Assembly: GCF_027580225.2 (NCBI RefSeq)
Contig: NC_073346.2
Span: 2,251,001-2,315,000, forward strand
Direction: 5' to 3'
Length of the DNA stretch: 64,000 bases
Source: Misgurnus anguillicaudatus
Lineage: Eukaryota; Chordata; Actinopteri; Cypriniformes; Cobitidae
The notes beneath the pieces are model-generated. The model was not told where the DNA came from, searched no databases, and saw only the letters and a list, made by a program, of their open reading frames with translations. Position 1 is the stretch's first letter. Every line of letters starts with the position of its first letter. Below, piece after piece: positions 24,467 to 36,151 of the stretch. The translations under genes and the position numbers were made by a program.

Positions 24467-25180
24467 AGGAGTAGTCTACTCATTTTCAATATTAAAATAT
24501 GTTATTACTTTAACTAAGAATTGTTGATACATCCCTCTATCATCTGTGTGCGTGCACGTAAGCGCTGGAGCGCACTGCGACGCTTCGATAGCATTTAGCT
24601 TAACCCCATTCATTCAATTGTACCATTTAGAGATAAAGTTAGAAGTGACCAAACACATCAACGTTTTTCCTATTTAAGACGAGTAGTTATATGAGCAAGT
24701 TTGGTGGTACAAAATAAAACATAGCGCTTTTCTAAGCGGATTTAAAAGAGGAACTATATTGTATGGCGTAATAGCACTTTTGGGAGTACTTCGACTCGCC
24801 TGAAAAGTCCGCTCCCCTTCTCACTCTCATAATGGGAGAGGGAGGGTGTTACTGCGACAAGTCGAAGTACTCCCAAAAGTGCTATTACGTCATAAAATAT
24901 AGTTCCTCTTTTAGAAAAGCACGACGTTTTATTTTGTACCACCAAACTTGCTCGTATAAACTACTCGTCTTAAATAGGAAAAACGTTGATGTGTTTGGTC
25001 ACTTCTAACTTTATCTCTAAATGGTACAATTGAATGAATGGGGTTAAGCTAAATGCTATCGAAGCGTCGCAGCGCGCTCCAGTGCTTACGTGCACGCACA
25101 CAGATGATAGAGGGATGTATCAACTCTTCTTAGTTAAGGTAATAACATATTTTAATATTGAAAATGAGTAGACTATTCCT
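24467..25180. mobile_element. Inner TTAA snap-back element 2
   Basis: Perfect TTAA on both sides (24463-24466 and 25181-25184). The arms begin AGGAGTAGTCTACTC and fold over about 330 bp each with high identity. Inner words (GAAGTACTCCCAAAAGTGCT) are shared with the outer element, so this is the same family inserted into itself. Confidence 0.85.
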
Positions 25181-25280
25181 TTAAGTGCGCGCGCTGAGAT
25201 GATGGAGGTGTGTATTGACTCTTCTTAGTTAAGGTAATAACATGGTTTAATATGACAAAACAATGGAGTATCGCTTTAAG

Positions 25281-26125
25281 TGTAACATTGGTATTCTTGA
25301 AATTTTTTTAAACAGACTGTTCACTTGTTACCTTGTTCTGCTTCCTCTTTCCTTGTCATGTTTGACATTTGATTGGGAATTAAAGACACTGTTTTATTTG
25401 AAGTTGTTAAACACAGGAACAACTGTACATGAATAATTCACTATAAGCTGTTAGGAAAATCTGATAATGACAAGGAGAGTTATTTGTACTATTTTGGCTC
25501 TTAAATGGTTCTGTGCATAGTAGAGCTGCACGATAAATCGCATGCGATACCATGCACATCTCGTCAGTTCCTTGATTAGTAGTAAATCGCCATCAGCTGC
25601 TTTCAGATGGAGCTGCATTTGCTGCACAGAGCCGTGGTTCACTGACAAGCTGGGCCATACTGCATGCATGTCGCAGGCAATACGTCTGCGATGGTAAATG
25701 CGAAATTGCCCCGAATGTCTCTGTGTAGTAAATGCCGCTCCATCTGAAAGCAGCTGATGGCGATTTACTACTAATCAAGGAATCGGCATTACTTACAAGA
25801 TGCATGTGATATTCACATGCGACTTATTGTGCAGCCCGAGTGCATAGAGAAGTTTGCACGTGTTTTTGTGAGGTGTATATTTTAACATTGGTATTCTAGA
25901 ATTTTTTTTAAACAGACTGTGTTCTTGTTACCTTGTCCTGCTTCTCTTTCCTTGTCATGTCTGACATTTGATTGGGAATTGAAGACTTTTATTTGAAGTT
26001 GTTAAACACAGCTTATAGTGAATTCTTCATGTACAGTTGTTCCTGCAATGAAAATATCTGATACCATTCTTTAAGAATGAGTCTGTGCATAAAGAAGTTT
26101 GCATGTGCTTATGTGAGCTGAATAT
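25281..26125 (+). repeat. Tandem duplication of about 250-bp segment, one copy interrupted
   Basis: 25281-25880 and 25879-26125 share, in the same order, AACATTGGTATTCT, AAACAGACTGT, CATTTGATTGGGAATT and GTGCATA...AGAAGTTTGCA. Copy 1 is longer because it holds the hAT MITE at 25521-25839. The copies differ at several points, including opposite-facing words around the AACAACTGTACATGAA stretch, so the duplication is not recent. Confidence 0.7.
25521..25839. mobile_element. hAT MITE with matched empty site
   Basis: Ends TAGAGCTGCACGATAA and TTATTGTGCAGCCCGA, with fold-back arms. Perfect 8-bp duplication GTGCATAG (25513-25520 and 25840-25847). The duplicate copy of the host segment near 26086 reads GTGCATAAAGAAG without the element, a natural empty site. 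Confidence 0.88.
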
Positions 26126-26585
26126 ATGTGAGAGTTTTTCTTGTAATGTTTTCATATCTTTGCAAGGAAAAATAAATGCTGAGAGTTTCAATTTTGCAGT
26201 TGTGTTGATTTCATTTTTAAAAAATCTGGTTTCAGGCAGATATCTAGAACTTCTTGTCAAAGAAAGCAATGAAGTCTAATAAACTCAAAAAGTTAAGTTG
26301 TGATGTTGAGGAAAACTTACTATTTTATGTCAATTAGACTTTGTTAATGGTTGTAAAAACATGAAAAATTAAGTTCAACCAATATGTTTTCAAGTTTACT
26401 TAACAAAAAAATCTAATTGCTTATTAATTGATATGGTATGTTGGCCCAATTTACTGCAAGTTATTTCAACAAATACATATAAGTTGAGTTAACTTAACTC
26501 CTAATGTTGGCTAAACTTAACTGAGTCAATGCAATAAGATGACTTGACCAAGTCAAGTTGGGTCAACAAATCATTTTTTACAGTG

Positions 26586-27530
26586 TTGAAGACCTTCTCT
26601 ACTTTTCTTTGTCCGCCTGCCCCCCCACTTTCATCTGACTTAACGGCTGATGATTTTGCTTCTTTCTTTGTGAAGAATACGAACACTATCAACAGTCAGT
26701 TCTCTGCGCCGCCGCCTCTTGCGCATGCTTAAACTTCTGATGCATGCTCGCTCCCTCTTTCTCTCTCCTATCTGAAGTGGATTTTTCCAAGATCGTTGCT
26801 TCTAACCACCCGACTACCTGCTTGTTAGATCCCATACCCACCCATCTCCTTCAGGCCATTTCTCCATTGCTTATCCCTTCTCTCACCCACATTATCAACT
26901 CATCTCTTTCCACTGATACATTCCTCACAGCTTTTAAAGAAGCCTGGATAAACTCACTGCTGAAGAAACCCACACTTAATCCTGCAAAGTTAGAGAACTA
27001 CAGACCCATATCTCTCCTTCCCTTCATTGCCAAGACTCTTGAGCATGTTGTTTCTGACCAGCTCCTTCTTCTTTACACAAAATAACCTCCTGGACAGTAA
27101 CAAGTCTGGTTTCAAGAGCGGTCACTCCACCGAAAATGCGCTGCTCTCAGTCATTGAAGCCTTAAGGCAGGCACAGGCAGCCTCCAAATCATCTCTACTG
27201 ATCCTACTGGATCTATCCTCCGCTTTTGACACTTCCGACGTTTGTCAATCACCACATCCTCAAGGCTATGGGTGTCTCTGGGACGGCACTACTAAGGTTC
27301 AGGTCTTACTTTTCAGGCGTTTTTAGAGTATCCTTTAGAGGTGACGTCTCCGAACCCCAACATCTCCGTACCTCAAGGCTCAGTGCTTGGACCATTGCTA
27401 TTTTCTATATACATGACATCCCTGGGTTCTGTCATTTGGAAACATGAGTTTTTTTTACCAGTGTTATGCAAATGACACACAACTCCACTTGCCGTTCCAG
27501 CCTATTTCGTTTGAGAAACGGCCAACATTT
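26586..27530 (+). mobile_element. L2/CR1-like LINE, reverse transcriptase part (3' half of the split copy)
   Basis: Frames encode the RT of the same LINE: a first frame (26744-27085) with the ENYRPISLLP motif, a second (27027-27326) with GFKSGHSTENAL and LLDLSSAFDT. The catalytic box reads YAND instead of YADD at about 27463. Frameshifts separate the parts. The 3' end is missing: LINE similarity stops near 27530. Confidence 0.8.
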
Positions 27531-28121
27531 CCCAGACCGGTGCATCACTTTTTGTGACCCCCTTGAAACACATTCATTCCTGTTCTGTATTTGTTTGTGT
27601 TACGAGTATCTGCAGCGCATGTGTTGTCAAACTGATGATGTTTTCTTGATTTGCTGGTATTTTTTCTATTTGCGTGTGTTTTCTTTCATTGCAGTGCAGT
27701 GACCCCTGTCGGCCACTGTAATATTGTGCTTATGAAACTTTGTTATCTTTAAGTGCTTATAAAACTGTTATATTCCAGCCATGTATTTCAAGTGTTTTTA
27801 CACTTGCCAAGCATCTGTGAGTGAACAGATGACACTCCACCCAGTTCAGAAGATATGGTGGTTTAATAATTTTACTGAGTGATGTAATCAGTCTGATGTA
27901 ATCCAAATCAGGAATGTGTAGAAAATAACAAAATAATGCAGTATTGCATCAATGTTTCCCAATGGAGCCTCAAAGAGAAAAGCTTGTGCGTCTGTTTAAC
28001 ATGCCGTTAAATTAAAATCATCTGTTCTGTTACATGTCAACATGCTGTTATGCAGTCAGGATTTACTTTGGTACTGCAACAGATTACTGTGGCTTGTGTC
28101 TCTTTGCTTCTATCAAAAAAT
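27531..28121. promoter_or_regulatory. Region upstream of clec3b
   Basis: AT-rich, with no repeat I can name and no clear TATA or CpG island. The promoter of clec3b should lie here, but no specific element can be assigned from sequence. Confidence 0.3.
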
Positions 28122-29538
28122 ATGGATTTTAAATCCGTAAAACTGCTTTTTTGTCTTTTTAGTGTGGTACAGGCTGCAGTGGAACAGAGCTCTACAAAGA
28201 AAAGAAATGAAAAGAAAGGTAACATATACATGTTATTAAGATAAACATTACATTTGTTCTTTCGAAGTACAAGATTTCTTTCCGACATTAAATATTTCAT
28301 TATCCATGTTTGAACTGGCTTTCTGTTTGTGTTAATGCAGTTGGTAGTAGAGTACTGAGGTTGCATAATTCATTTAATGAATTGAAACTTTACTTGTTTG
28401 GTTAAAACCTCAGATTCGGTGAACAGTGCTGCTATCGAGGAGCTGAAAAAGCAGATTGCTGAGATTGTGCAGGATCTCAATCTGTTAAAGGAACAGCAAG
28501 CTTTGCAAACAGGTATTAAATAAAAGCCCAGTTCCTATATACTCAGGGATAAGAGAAAAGTGAACTGAAATATGTACAAGTCATATGGTTTGGACACAAC
28601 AGCTCAGTTTTAATTATTTCTCTACGAATCTCTTTTCAAGTATGCATTCACAAATTCTGAGATTTTCATTTCATGAAATGTTATTTTAACAAAGTCTTTA
28701 CAAACATTTGACTAGTAGAGTACAAATGTATTACTTGTGGTCCTTTAAAACGACTTGTTAACATCCTCATTTCAATGCAATGTCTTGACAAAGCTGACTG
28801 GCTAATGATACAATATACAGAACTAGCCGATCCAGAACTAGTCAATCCGTAGTCCCTTGATGTTTTTAATGTTCTACTGGCTAAAAGGTCGAGATCTAGA
28901 TAAACAACACTAAAGGATCCCCACAGCTTAATTTTTATGTTGATGTACTGTATATGCGCTTTAAAAAATATTTCCCATGCACCTGCAGGTGGATTTTTGA
29001 GATGGAATTCAAAGTTGTCTGTTGTGTGTTAGTCACAGGTCATAATCGTATTAATATTGTGTAGCAACTTGCTTGAAACATCTGCTGGACTTTTGTTTTT
29101 GTTTCAGTTTACTGACTCTTCAACTTTTCTTCCTCAGTTTGCTTGAAAGGAATCAAGATCCCAGGCAAATGTTTTCTAGCAGACACAGTCAAGAAGACTT
29201 TTCACAGTGCAAACGATGACTGCATTGCCAAAGGTGGCACACTTAGCAGCCCTCTATCCATTGATGAGAATGATCAGTTGTTTGCATACGTTCGCCAGAC
29301 CATCGGTCCAGAAGGGCACATCTGGTTGGGTATCAATGACTTATTAATGGAAGGGCAATGGATAGACCAGACAGGCTCCACTCAACGTTTCAAAAACTGG
29401 GAATCAGAAATTACCCACCAGCCTGATGGTGGCCGCAGTCAAAACTGCGCCATCCTGTCCAGCACAGCAAATGGCAAGTGGTTTGATGAGGACTGCCGTG
29501 CTGAAAAGGCATCTGTCTGCCAGTTTAACATCGTCTGA
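28122..29538 (+). CDS. clec3b: Tetranectin (C-type lectin domain family 3 member B)
   Basis: Three exons: 28122-28218, 28414-28512 and 29138-29538, all GT-AG and in phase 1, giving 198 aa (human 202). Residues 1-19 form a signal peptide, 20-33 a basic Lys-rich segment, and 39-65 the coiled-coil trimerisation helix ending LLKEQQALQT, as in human tetranectin. Residues 67-195 are the C-type lectin-like domain with six cysteines (67, 77, 94, 169, 185, 193), WLGIND at 128-133, QPD at 160-162 and WFDED at 180-184. The start at 28122 is chosen because it opens directly onto the signal peptide; an upstream in-frame ATG (28050) would add an unlikely leader. Tetranectin is a secreted trimer that binds plasminogen kringle 4 and calcium in mammals. 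cdcp1 is the next gene, tail-to-tail. Fish have clec3ba/clec3bb paralogues; I cannot say which this is. Confidence 0.93.
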
Positions 29539-29808
29539 TATCCTTATGAAACAGCATACTCTAGAAGGATCATCTGTCACTAATAAGATTAATTATCAGT
29601 ATTGGTGCAGGGTGAATATATGGACCACATAATGCTTTGTTTCATTTTATGAATTCAGAATTGTCTTCCCTTTTGGGGCACAGGTTTGTTCTCACTACAG
29701 TTTTGAAAAATGCTAAAAAAAGACAAAGCATGGAAAACTGCAGCAGGTATTTGTGTTTAGACAGTAATACGTATATTTTTATTTGGCAAAGAGATCCTTT
29801 AATGCACA

Positions 29809-29814
29809 AATAAA
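29809..29814 (+). terminator. Candidate poly(A) signal of clec3b (proximal)
   Basis: AATAAA, 271 bases after the clec3b stop codon. A second AATAAA lies at 30095-30100. Which is used cannot be decided from sequence. Confidence 0.5.
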
Positions 29815-30874
29815 TTCTGTGACATTTGTAATTATTTTAAGGCTGTCACAGCACTGGGCATAGATAATAAGGTTAAAAGTAACGATGGTTGGTGTTTATA
29901 AAAAATTGTTTATTAAACAATAATCTCCATCATTTAATTATTTGGTTAAAAATGCATGTTGAACACAATCCTTTTAAAAGTGTTGGTCATTCATAGACAT
30001 ACTATTGAGCATGCAAGCAAATATTTGCAATCTAAGTTACTCTACATAGTGTACTGCTTATTTTTTGTTATTGTTTAAGAAACTCCCAAAACACAATAAA
30101 AATTATGATTGCATGTACATTTTCAACTTTTTCTGTTGTTTTTTGTTTTAATCTGGCAAATATATTTCAAAATATAGATAAAAGCTTAATTTTGGTTGTG
30201 AGATAGTGGGCCTTCACATTAGTCTATCAACTCGGTAACCAAACATAAAATCCATCTGGGCTCTGAATATACTGATAACATCAACATCATTTACATCGTC
30301 ATTACAGTGCCAAAAAGAGTTAACTTGTGATGGTATATACAGTACAAGTGCACATTCTACAAATTAAACAAAAGTCAAAATAAAAATGTTACAATTAATT
30401 TTGACCATAAGTATTTGGATAAGGTCAATGATTTGGGAATGTCTTGATAGCATATAGATCTCAGGCATCACATAAACACTTGTCTATTGAATGACTGTTT
30501 CAGATATAGAATGTTACTTTCTTGGCCAAAGAAATTAATATCCTAAAATTGTGCTGACGTTTCAGCCAATAGCATTTAACATTGAAAATGGCTATTTCTT
30601 AATAAAAAAGTATGTGCATGTGGAGTTTGCTCTCTATTAAGGTGATTAAGATTTTACTGGTTACAATTATTAAAATGCATTATTGACTGAATATACCACA
30701 TATTTTATACAATTTAGGCTTTTTTACTATCTCAAACTATCTTTTAAATTATCAAACTTTGGGAAAAAATACAGGAAGACCCTTATGTTTCTGATTATCT
30801 TGTGAAATGCTCTACCTCTCCGTTAAAGGGGCCATGAATATGTGGATTTTATTGTTTTATACTGTTGTCTGATG
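29815..30874. other. Intergenic, no gene
   Basis: Probable end of the clec3b 3' UTR followed by AT-rich sequence with no exon or repeat I can name. Confidence 0.45.
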
Positions 30875-30878
30875 TCTA

Positions 30879-32929
30879 TGTCACACCCAGGGGCTGGCTA
30901 TGCTTTATGGCTAGAGCCACGCCCCTTCTCAACTTCCACCTCGAGGAGGTCCCCAAAACCAACCCAATGACCAGACAACAACGAGGACAGGTAAGTATAA
31001 AAACACTCTTTATTTATTGGCTTAAATATTTAAAATGTAATGGGGAAATGGGGAAGGGAAATTAAAACTAGTATCTGGCTCTGTCCTCCAGGTAGGCCAC
31101 GGCCAAGAGGGTGACAGGGAGGAAGGGGACAACGGGGGGGGGGGGGGGGGGCGGGGTCCAAGGCCCGGTAGACTGGGGTAGGAGACTCAGGCTCCTGCCT
31201 GGTCTCTACTATCCGTGGCGCCCTCCTTCTTCCTGGAGGCAGAAATCAAAGCAGTGTGAGTGTTAGAAGTAACGTCCTGTTTGAGCACCTAGCTTAACTT
31301 GTGGAGCCTTCTCCCTTGTTCTCGCACAGTTCTGGACGTGCCGCTCACTTTTCCTTTCTATCTCTCCACAGGGGCGACTGGGACACAAAGGTGCAACTAA
31401 TCCACTTCGTATGACTCTCACCTCTCTGCTGGACACAGCGTACCGTAAGTACAAGTTTCACTCGTTTCCTTCTCGTGTTGTTCACTCTCTCTCTTTCCTT
31501 CTCCACAGGTGATGACTAGGACACAAAGGTGCAGTTAATTCGATTCGTATGGCTCTCACCTCTCTGCTGGACACAGCGTACCGTAAGTACAAGTTTCTTC
31601 CTCGTGGCGCTCACTCCGTGCCGATCGGACACAGTGTGTTCTCCGTATCTGTCGATGAACGGGCTCAAAGAGGTTAGTATATATGACTTCTAGCAAATGT
31701 GGCAGGCTTACGTCAAATGTTTGCGATGTGTCTGATGGGACAAGCAGTTCCTACGTGGCGTCGGGGGCGAACCCTCTCGACTGGCTCGATGGTTACAGAG
31801 GGGTGGACGTCACACCTTCTCACCGGGCCGAGCGCTGCCCTCTCCTCACTACCGTTAGGCGATCGAACACTGGACAGGGGCGCCCCTTTGTAGAGGCCTC
31901 GGGACGGTGAAGTTCCTACACCTCTCACTCTGCAACAGCAATTCCTATACAGTTGAACACATCCAAAATGACAGCCCCTGATCGTACTCACACGTCTGCT
32001 AGTCCTTCTGTTCTCCACCGCCACTCTCTCCAATTTCACCCAATGTCTAGACGGGGAAAGATCGTTCCGAGGCACCGTACTGTTACCTTAGACCTGGAGC
32101 ACACTCACAACATATTCTATACTGAAGTATATAAGGGCCGACAGCCTCTTCGTCCTCCCTCGACGACGTGTATGAAGGCGGGGGTTTATCTGACAAGACA
32201 CACAATAATGCACAGCAATCCACAGCAATATACAGCACCACGTCAAAATAAAGGTTTCCACAGCACAAGGACTCACCCACCACACTCTAGTGAACACAAA
32301 GGACACCCGTCTTCCTCCACTTCGCTTAGGTTGGATCTGGCGATGAAATATACGGCCTAGTTGGTAGTATCGTCGTTGTGACTGCTTCAGTATGGATTCC
32401 TTCGGCTCACCCACCGCGCTATTTTAGGGGTAGGGCCGCCCTCCTTCTCCTGGAGGTAGCTATCACAAAGGCAGATAAATAGCAATGCGTTTCCAATATA
32501 ATCTGAGTACTCACATCGAGGCCCGTCTCAGTTCCGTTTCAATATATTCCTTTCCCGTTTCCCTTTTAGGTCCACGAATGCCTTCGCCACCATACGACTC
32601 CAGCCTGTGAGAGAGAGAGAGTTCCGACAACCACCAGCAACACGCCAAATGAGCACAACACAGCGCTTCCACACACACCAAAAAGCTTCTCTGAACTGTG
32701 ATTAAACTTGGTCTTAAGTACTGCCCTGTTTAGCGTGTCCTCCAATCACCAACCGCTCTTCATAACTTGGCACAGGTGCATCTAATTCGGCGGTTTTCCC
32801 GCCCGCGGCGCTTACCGGAAGTCCGGTGTTCGTCTTTTCCGGTCCGGGCGGAAACACTTCCGGGCGGAACCAAACTTCCATAATTTTGGTTCCGCCCCAA
32901 AGAAAAAAAAAGATCGTCACCTTGTGACA
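30879..32929 (-). mobile_element. LTR-like element, copy 2 (inverted, diverged)
   Basis: On the minus strand this runs TGTCAC to GTGACA like the copy at 9020-11637, with a perfect 4-bp duplication TCTA (30875-30878 and 32930-32933). It shares the CGGGCGGAACC-type GC-rich 5' part, the GGGCGCCCCTGTCCAG exon-like block (about 31873-31890), the tail CCTCGAGG...GACCAGACAAC (about 30938-30980) and AATAAA near its 3' end. The tandem array is reduced to two or three diverged units (31380-31620) with preserved GTGAG and TGTGTCC(C/T)AG borders. A G tract (31133-31151) interrupts it. No protein is encoded. Confidence 0.65.
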
Positions 32930-33262
32930 TCTACTTATGATGTTCACACGGTTTTTACATTCGAAAACATCAAAAGCAATAAGTAATAGGCTATTTTGTA
33001 ACATGAATTAGTGGCTCTCTGGAGAAATGGTTCGTTTGAAGGGGCATGCCGCATTGAAGACCTGGACGTAAACGCCCACTGCTATGATTGGATAACTTCA
33101 TTCCCCGTCGTTACATGTGAGGAAATGTTTTCCAAACCTTAATGTGTAAAAATAGCAGCCGAACACACATATGTTTGAGCCACAAAAGATTCTGGGTGCT
33201 AAAGATTATACACATAAATGACAACATGGTAAAGTAGAAACAAAACTTTCAACTCGACATGA

Positions 33263-33410
33263 CTAAATTACCGTATACAACACAGTAAGCACGCATCAGA
33301 ATCTAAACCATGGCTGATAAGTCCTTATTAATAACTTATTAATGCTCTTACATACACATAATGTTATATACCACAGTTATATGATAAAAGCTTTGTTAAG
33401 TGTTGGACCT
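33263..33410. repeat. Repeat unit that served as MULE target
   Basis: CTAAATTACCGTATACAACA through TGTTAAGTGTTGGACCT resembles 42958-43085 on the other side of the MULE, so the transposon landed in or between tandem copies of a small repeat. The last nine bases (33402-33410) are the left copy of the MULE target duplication. Confidence 0.65.
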
Positions 33411-33515
33411 GCGTAATTTTTTCCCCCAAACCAGTTAAGCGCAAACCACGCCCCCTTACGTTACAACGCCACCCCGCAGCCATGACTCTCGCCTCTGCTT
33501 CGATTTCATTGGTCA
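33411..33515 (+). repeat. MULE left terminal inverted repeat
   Basis: About 105 bp, pairing with 42830-42934 with mismatches at positions 5, 13, 14 and 90. It begins GCGTAATTTTTTCCCCCAAA and contains GGCGTGG/CCACGCCC and ATTGG words that could act in transcription or transposase binding. Confidence 0.9.
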
Positions 33516-34622
33516 GTTACATCACAGCGCTCATTCCACGCCCCGTTAATCTTATTTTATTGTAAATATCCAAAATACAAAAGGGATAAACGCGCATAGA
33601 AAATGAAACGGTGCACACAGTTTAAATGGGTGCATAAAACAACGCATTTATATGCTATAAAAAAGAAACAGAAGAGGAGCTTAACATTGAGATTTGTTTA
33701 CTGTACAAAAGAAAAATATTCATACACAATAAATATTCTGAAAAGTATCCTAACCTTATCAGAGTCTTGAAAGTAGTCAACAAGAAAATACATTCAAAAA
33801 TCTTTAAAAATAATAGTTTTGTTTTCAGTCATATTCAATCAAAGAGTTATGTTTTGTCCTTGTAGTTTGTTTTAACATTATGCAGGTAAAGTTTGACTAA
33901 ATTGTGAGCCTCTTAAATGTGAGTAATGTGGGCGTAAATTTATTTAACTTAAATCATTGTTAAAATTTGGATATGAGAGTTAATATAGCGCTGTAAACAA
34001 TAGTACCTTATTATAATGCAGTCTAAGTCTAGAATTCAAAAGAAATCAGATGGGTTCAATTTGAAGGGACACTGCAAAGACCAGTCAGCATAGGCCTTTG
34101 TCATCCAAGTACCCCATAACTCGAAAGCACACCTTTATTTGCACTAATGTGATAACTACTACTCATATAAAAACATTTTTATTAAATGGATAAAACACAA
34201 AACTGCCACTGTACACAAAGACAATTTTTACATACAACTGCTATAAAAACACTTATTGCACAGAGAGAATGTAATTTCACTCATCCTTTACTGTAAACAA
34301 GAGTCCGAATATGATTTGAATATGGCTTTATAACCTGAAAGCATTCATTTATAGAATTCATTAATAATACTGTATTTGCATTAACTAATTTACTAATTAA
34401 CATTTTGAAACATTCAGGAAAAACTAATTAGAAACACTTAACCCATGTGTTTTCTAATAGTTTTAGACTTTTTATAGAGAAATAAATGGTGTATAGTTTA
34501 GAACAGCTTGCGTATAGCTTATGTACAAGCATGAGATCCTCTCAAAATATACGATTAAGTAAAAATACCTAATGGCAGTTCCTTAGGATTTACAAAGTTT
34601 CAAGGGTTTCTGAGGATGTTAA

Positions 34623-35947
34623 AGGTGCAATTTGTAAGATATTTGCAGTAAAATGTCCAAAAACCACTAGGCCAGTGTTATATATTTTGTCCAGCTGATT
34701 ACTATCAATATCTGTAATGTTTTCAACTACTTGTAAATCGTGAGAAAATTGCCATTCAAAACATTGTTATGGGGCAGTGCAGTCTCCTGTCAATGACGTT
34801 AATATCCATGTGACCCTGTGTCACCGCCTTTACTGACGTAAAACACATGACAACACTGGTCGAGTTCGAAAAAATAAAATGGCGGCCAAGGAAGCGATTG
34901 GAGCACAAATTTAGTGTAAATTAACGTATATTTTCACTTTTTACACATTTTAATTGCATTTATAGCGAGAAATAAGTATTGTTGTTTTCAAATATGTGAT
35001 TAGTTATCACAAAGGTGCTCTCTGTTTATATTTCAAACACGCTGCCTTTGAAGTGCGTCGGAAAGCCTTTCTCTGAGCTGCCTTCATGCCTTCGAAGTCA
35101 TTTCCTCGTGAGGCAGCGAGGCAACAAGTCCTCACAGCCTTGAGTTTTCGGACGCAGCCAGTGTCGTGGACAAATGCGGAACTATGTGTTAGCGCCTGTC
35201 GGGCTACGCGCTTGCTTATGAACTTATGGATTACTCTTTACCGTCTGCCGCTGGTTGTGTCAGCTCCTGATAGCGTACGGCCCAACCAAACGACCCAAGA
35301 AGAGTTTGGAACAAAACGAGGGAGGATCAATTTGGTGTTGCATTATCTGGATGGAGAGAGTTTCACGACAACATTTAACTAGACCGAGATTCTGATCCTG
35401 CTTGTGTTTTACGCGATGGGTGAATTGTTTTGATTCGTAACCCTTCAAAAATCGTATGCTATCATATCGATCACAACATTAGTGTGTAGATTGTAATCAG
35501 CGTGTCTTCCCACGGATGATATGCACATCAAGAGGTATTGTACAGCAATATAAATGGTCATTTTAAGACACTTCACAATAAGATTTGTACTGTCAATATA
35601 TAATGTGAAAAATCATTGTAGATTGCAAGTTGAAAACGTAATTCTGTGCTGTGTTAACCATCGAATTTGGACTAATACTGTAATATCTATGACTGAAAAT
35701 TTCGTTTTCGTCACATATAAACTTACATAATGAAATAAACGATGTCATCAAACGCAACATTTATAAGACTTGATTACCTTATCCATCAACCTGATTTCTC
35801 GTTCTCGTCTGATTGATGGCCATCAGCGGTTGAGTTAAAGACTACAAATCCCATAATTCCACGCTGCTTCAGAGCGTCAGTAAACAACATCATTGTTATT
35901 GTTTGATCTGGCGCCATCTAGCGGCGCAAATAATACAAACTGCATCT
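34623..35947. mobile_element. TTAA-flanked element inside the MULE
   Basis: TTAA at 34619-34622 and 35948-35951. The ends AGGTGCAATTTGTAAGAT and (complement) AGATGCAGTTTGTATT are inverted. It carries a nested MITE end TTTTCGGACGCAGCCA at 35145-35160 with the GGTCGAGTTCG...AAATGGCGGCCAAG motif at 34859. Non-coding. Confidence 0.7.
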
Positions 35948-35951
35948 TTAA

Positions 35952-36140
35952 AGGGACACCACGCCAAAAGGTAAAAAAAAATCTGTCATCATTTACATGT
36001 TATTCTAAACCATCAAGTTTCTTTATTCTGTTAAACACAAAACAAGATATTTTGATAATAAGACTAAAAAGACTTTATTCAACAGAATAATACAGGTTTA
36101 GAACAACATATGGATGAGAACATTATGGCTGAATTTCTCT
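35952..36140. mobile_element. TTAA MITE abutting the transposase stop codon
   Basis: AGGGACACCACGCCAAAA...TCTGTCATCATTTAC at the left and GAATTTCTCTTTAA at the right match the common fish MITE that begins with TTAA and has the TCATCATTTAC word. On the minus strand it supplies an AATAAA (36074-36079) just downstream of the transposase stop at 36152. Confidence 0.6.
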
Positions 36141-36151
36141 TTAATGTGACT

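Larger units (their letters stand above)
23056..25275. mobile_element. Outer TTAA-flanked snap-back element
   Basis: Left end AGGGATACTCCATCGTTTTG and right end (complement) lie between TTAA (23052-23055) and TTAA (25276-25279), which suggests a piggyBac/Kolobok-type duplication. Long inverted arms run in from both ends. Two further TTAA elements are inserted in its arms. Confidence 0.8.
19327..26585. mobile_element. EnSpm/CACTA-like 7.26 kb element inserted in the LINE
   Basis: A perfect 17-bp inverted terminal repeat, CACTGTAAAAAATGATT, lies at both ends, flanked by TT on each side (19325-19326 and 26586-26587). The flanking LINE halves are contiguous with each other, which proves that the whole block arrived or grew inside the LINE. 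The right subterminal region has several AAGTTGAGTTAACTTAACT-like words, typical of CACTA subterminal arrays. No transposase is recognisable, so it is non-autonomous. It contains a captured exon (22649-22960), a (TA)n run near 20026-20045, one Harbinger element and several snap-back MITEs. Confidence 0.75.

Noticed and set aside
28050..28121. Upstream in-frame ATG for clec3b
   Set aside because: It would place 24 residues before the signal peptide; the ATG at 28122 opens directly onto the conserved signal peptide.
31683..32414. Several frames of 60-135 codons on both strands
   Set aside because: They lie in GC-rich non-coding LTR-like sequence, and the frames are not conserved with the other copy.
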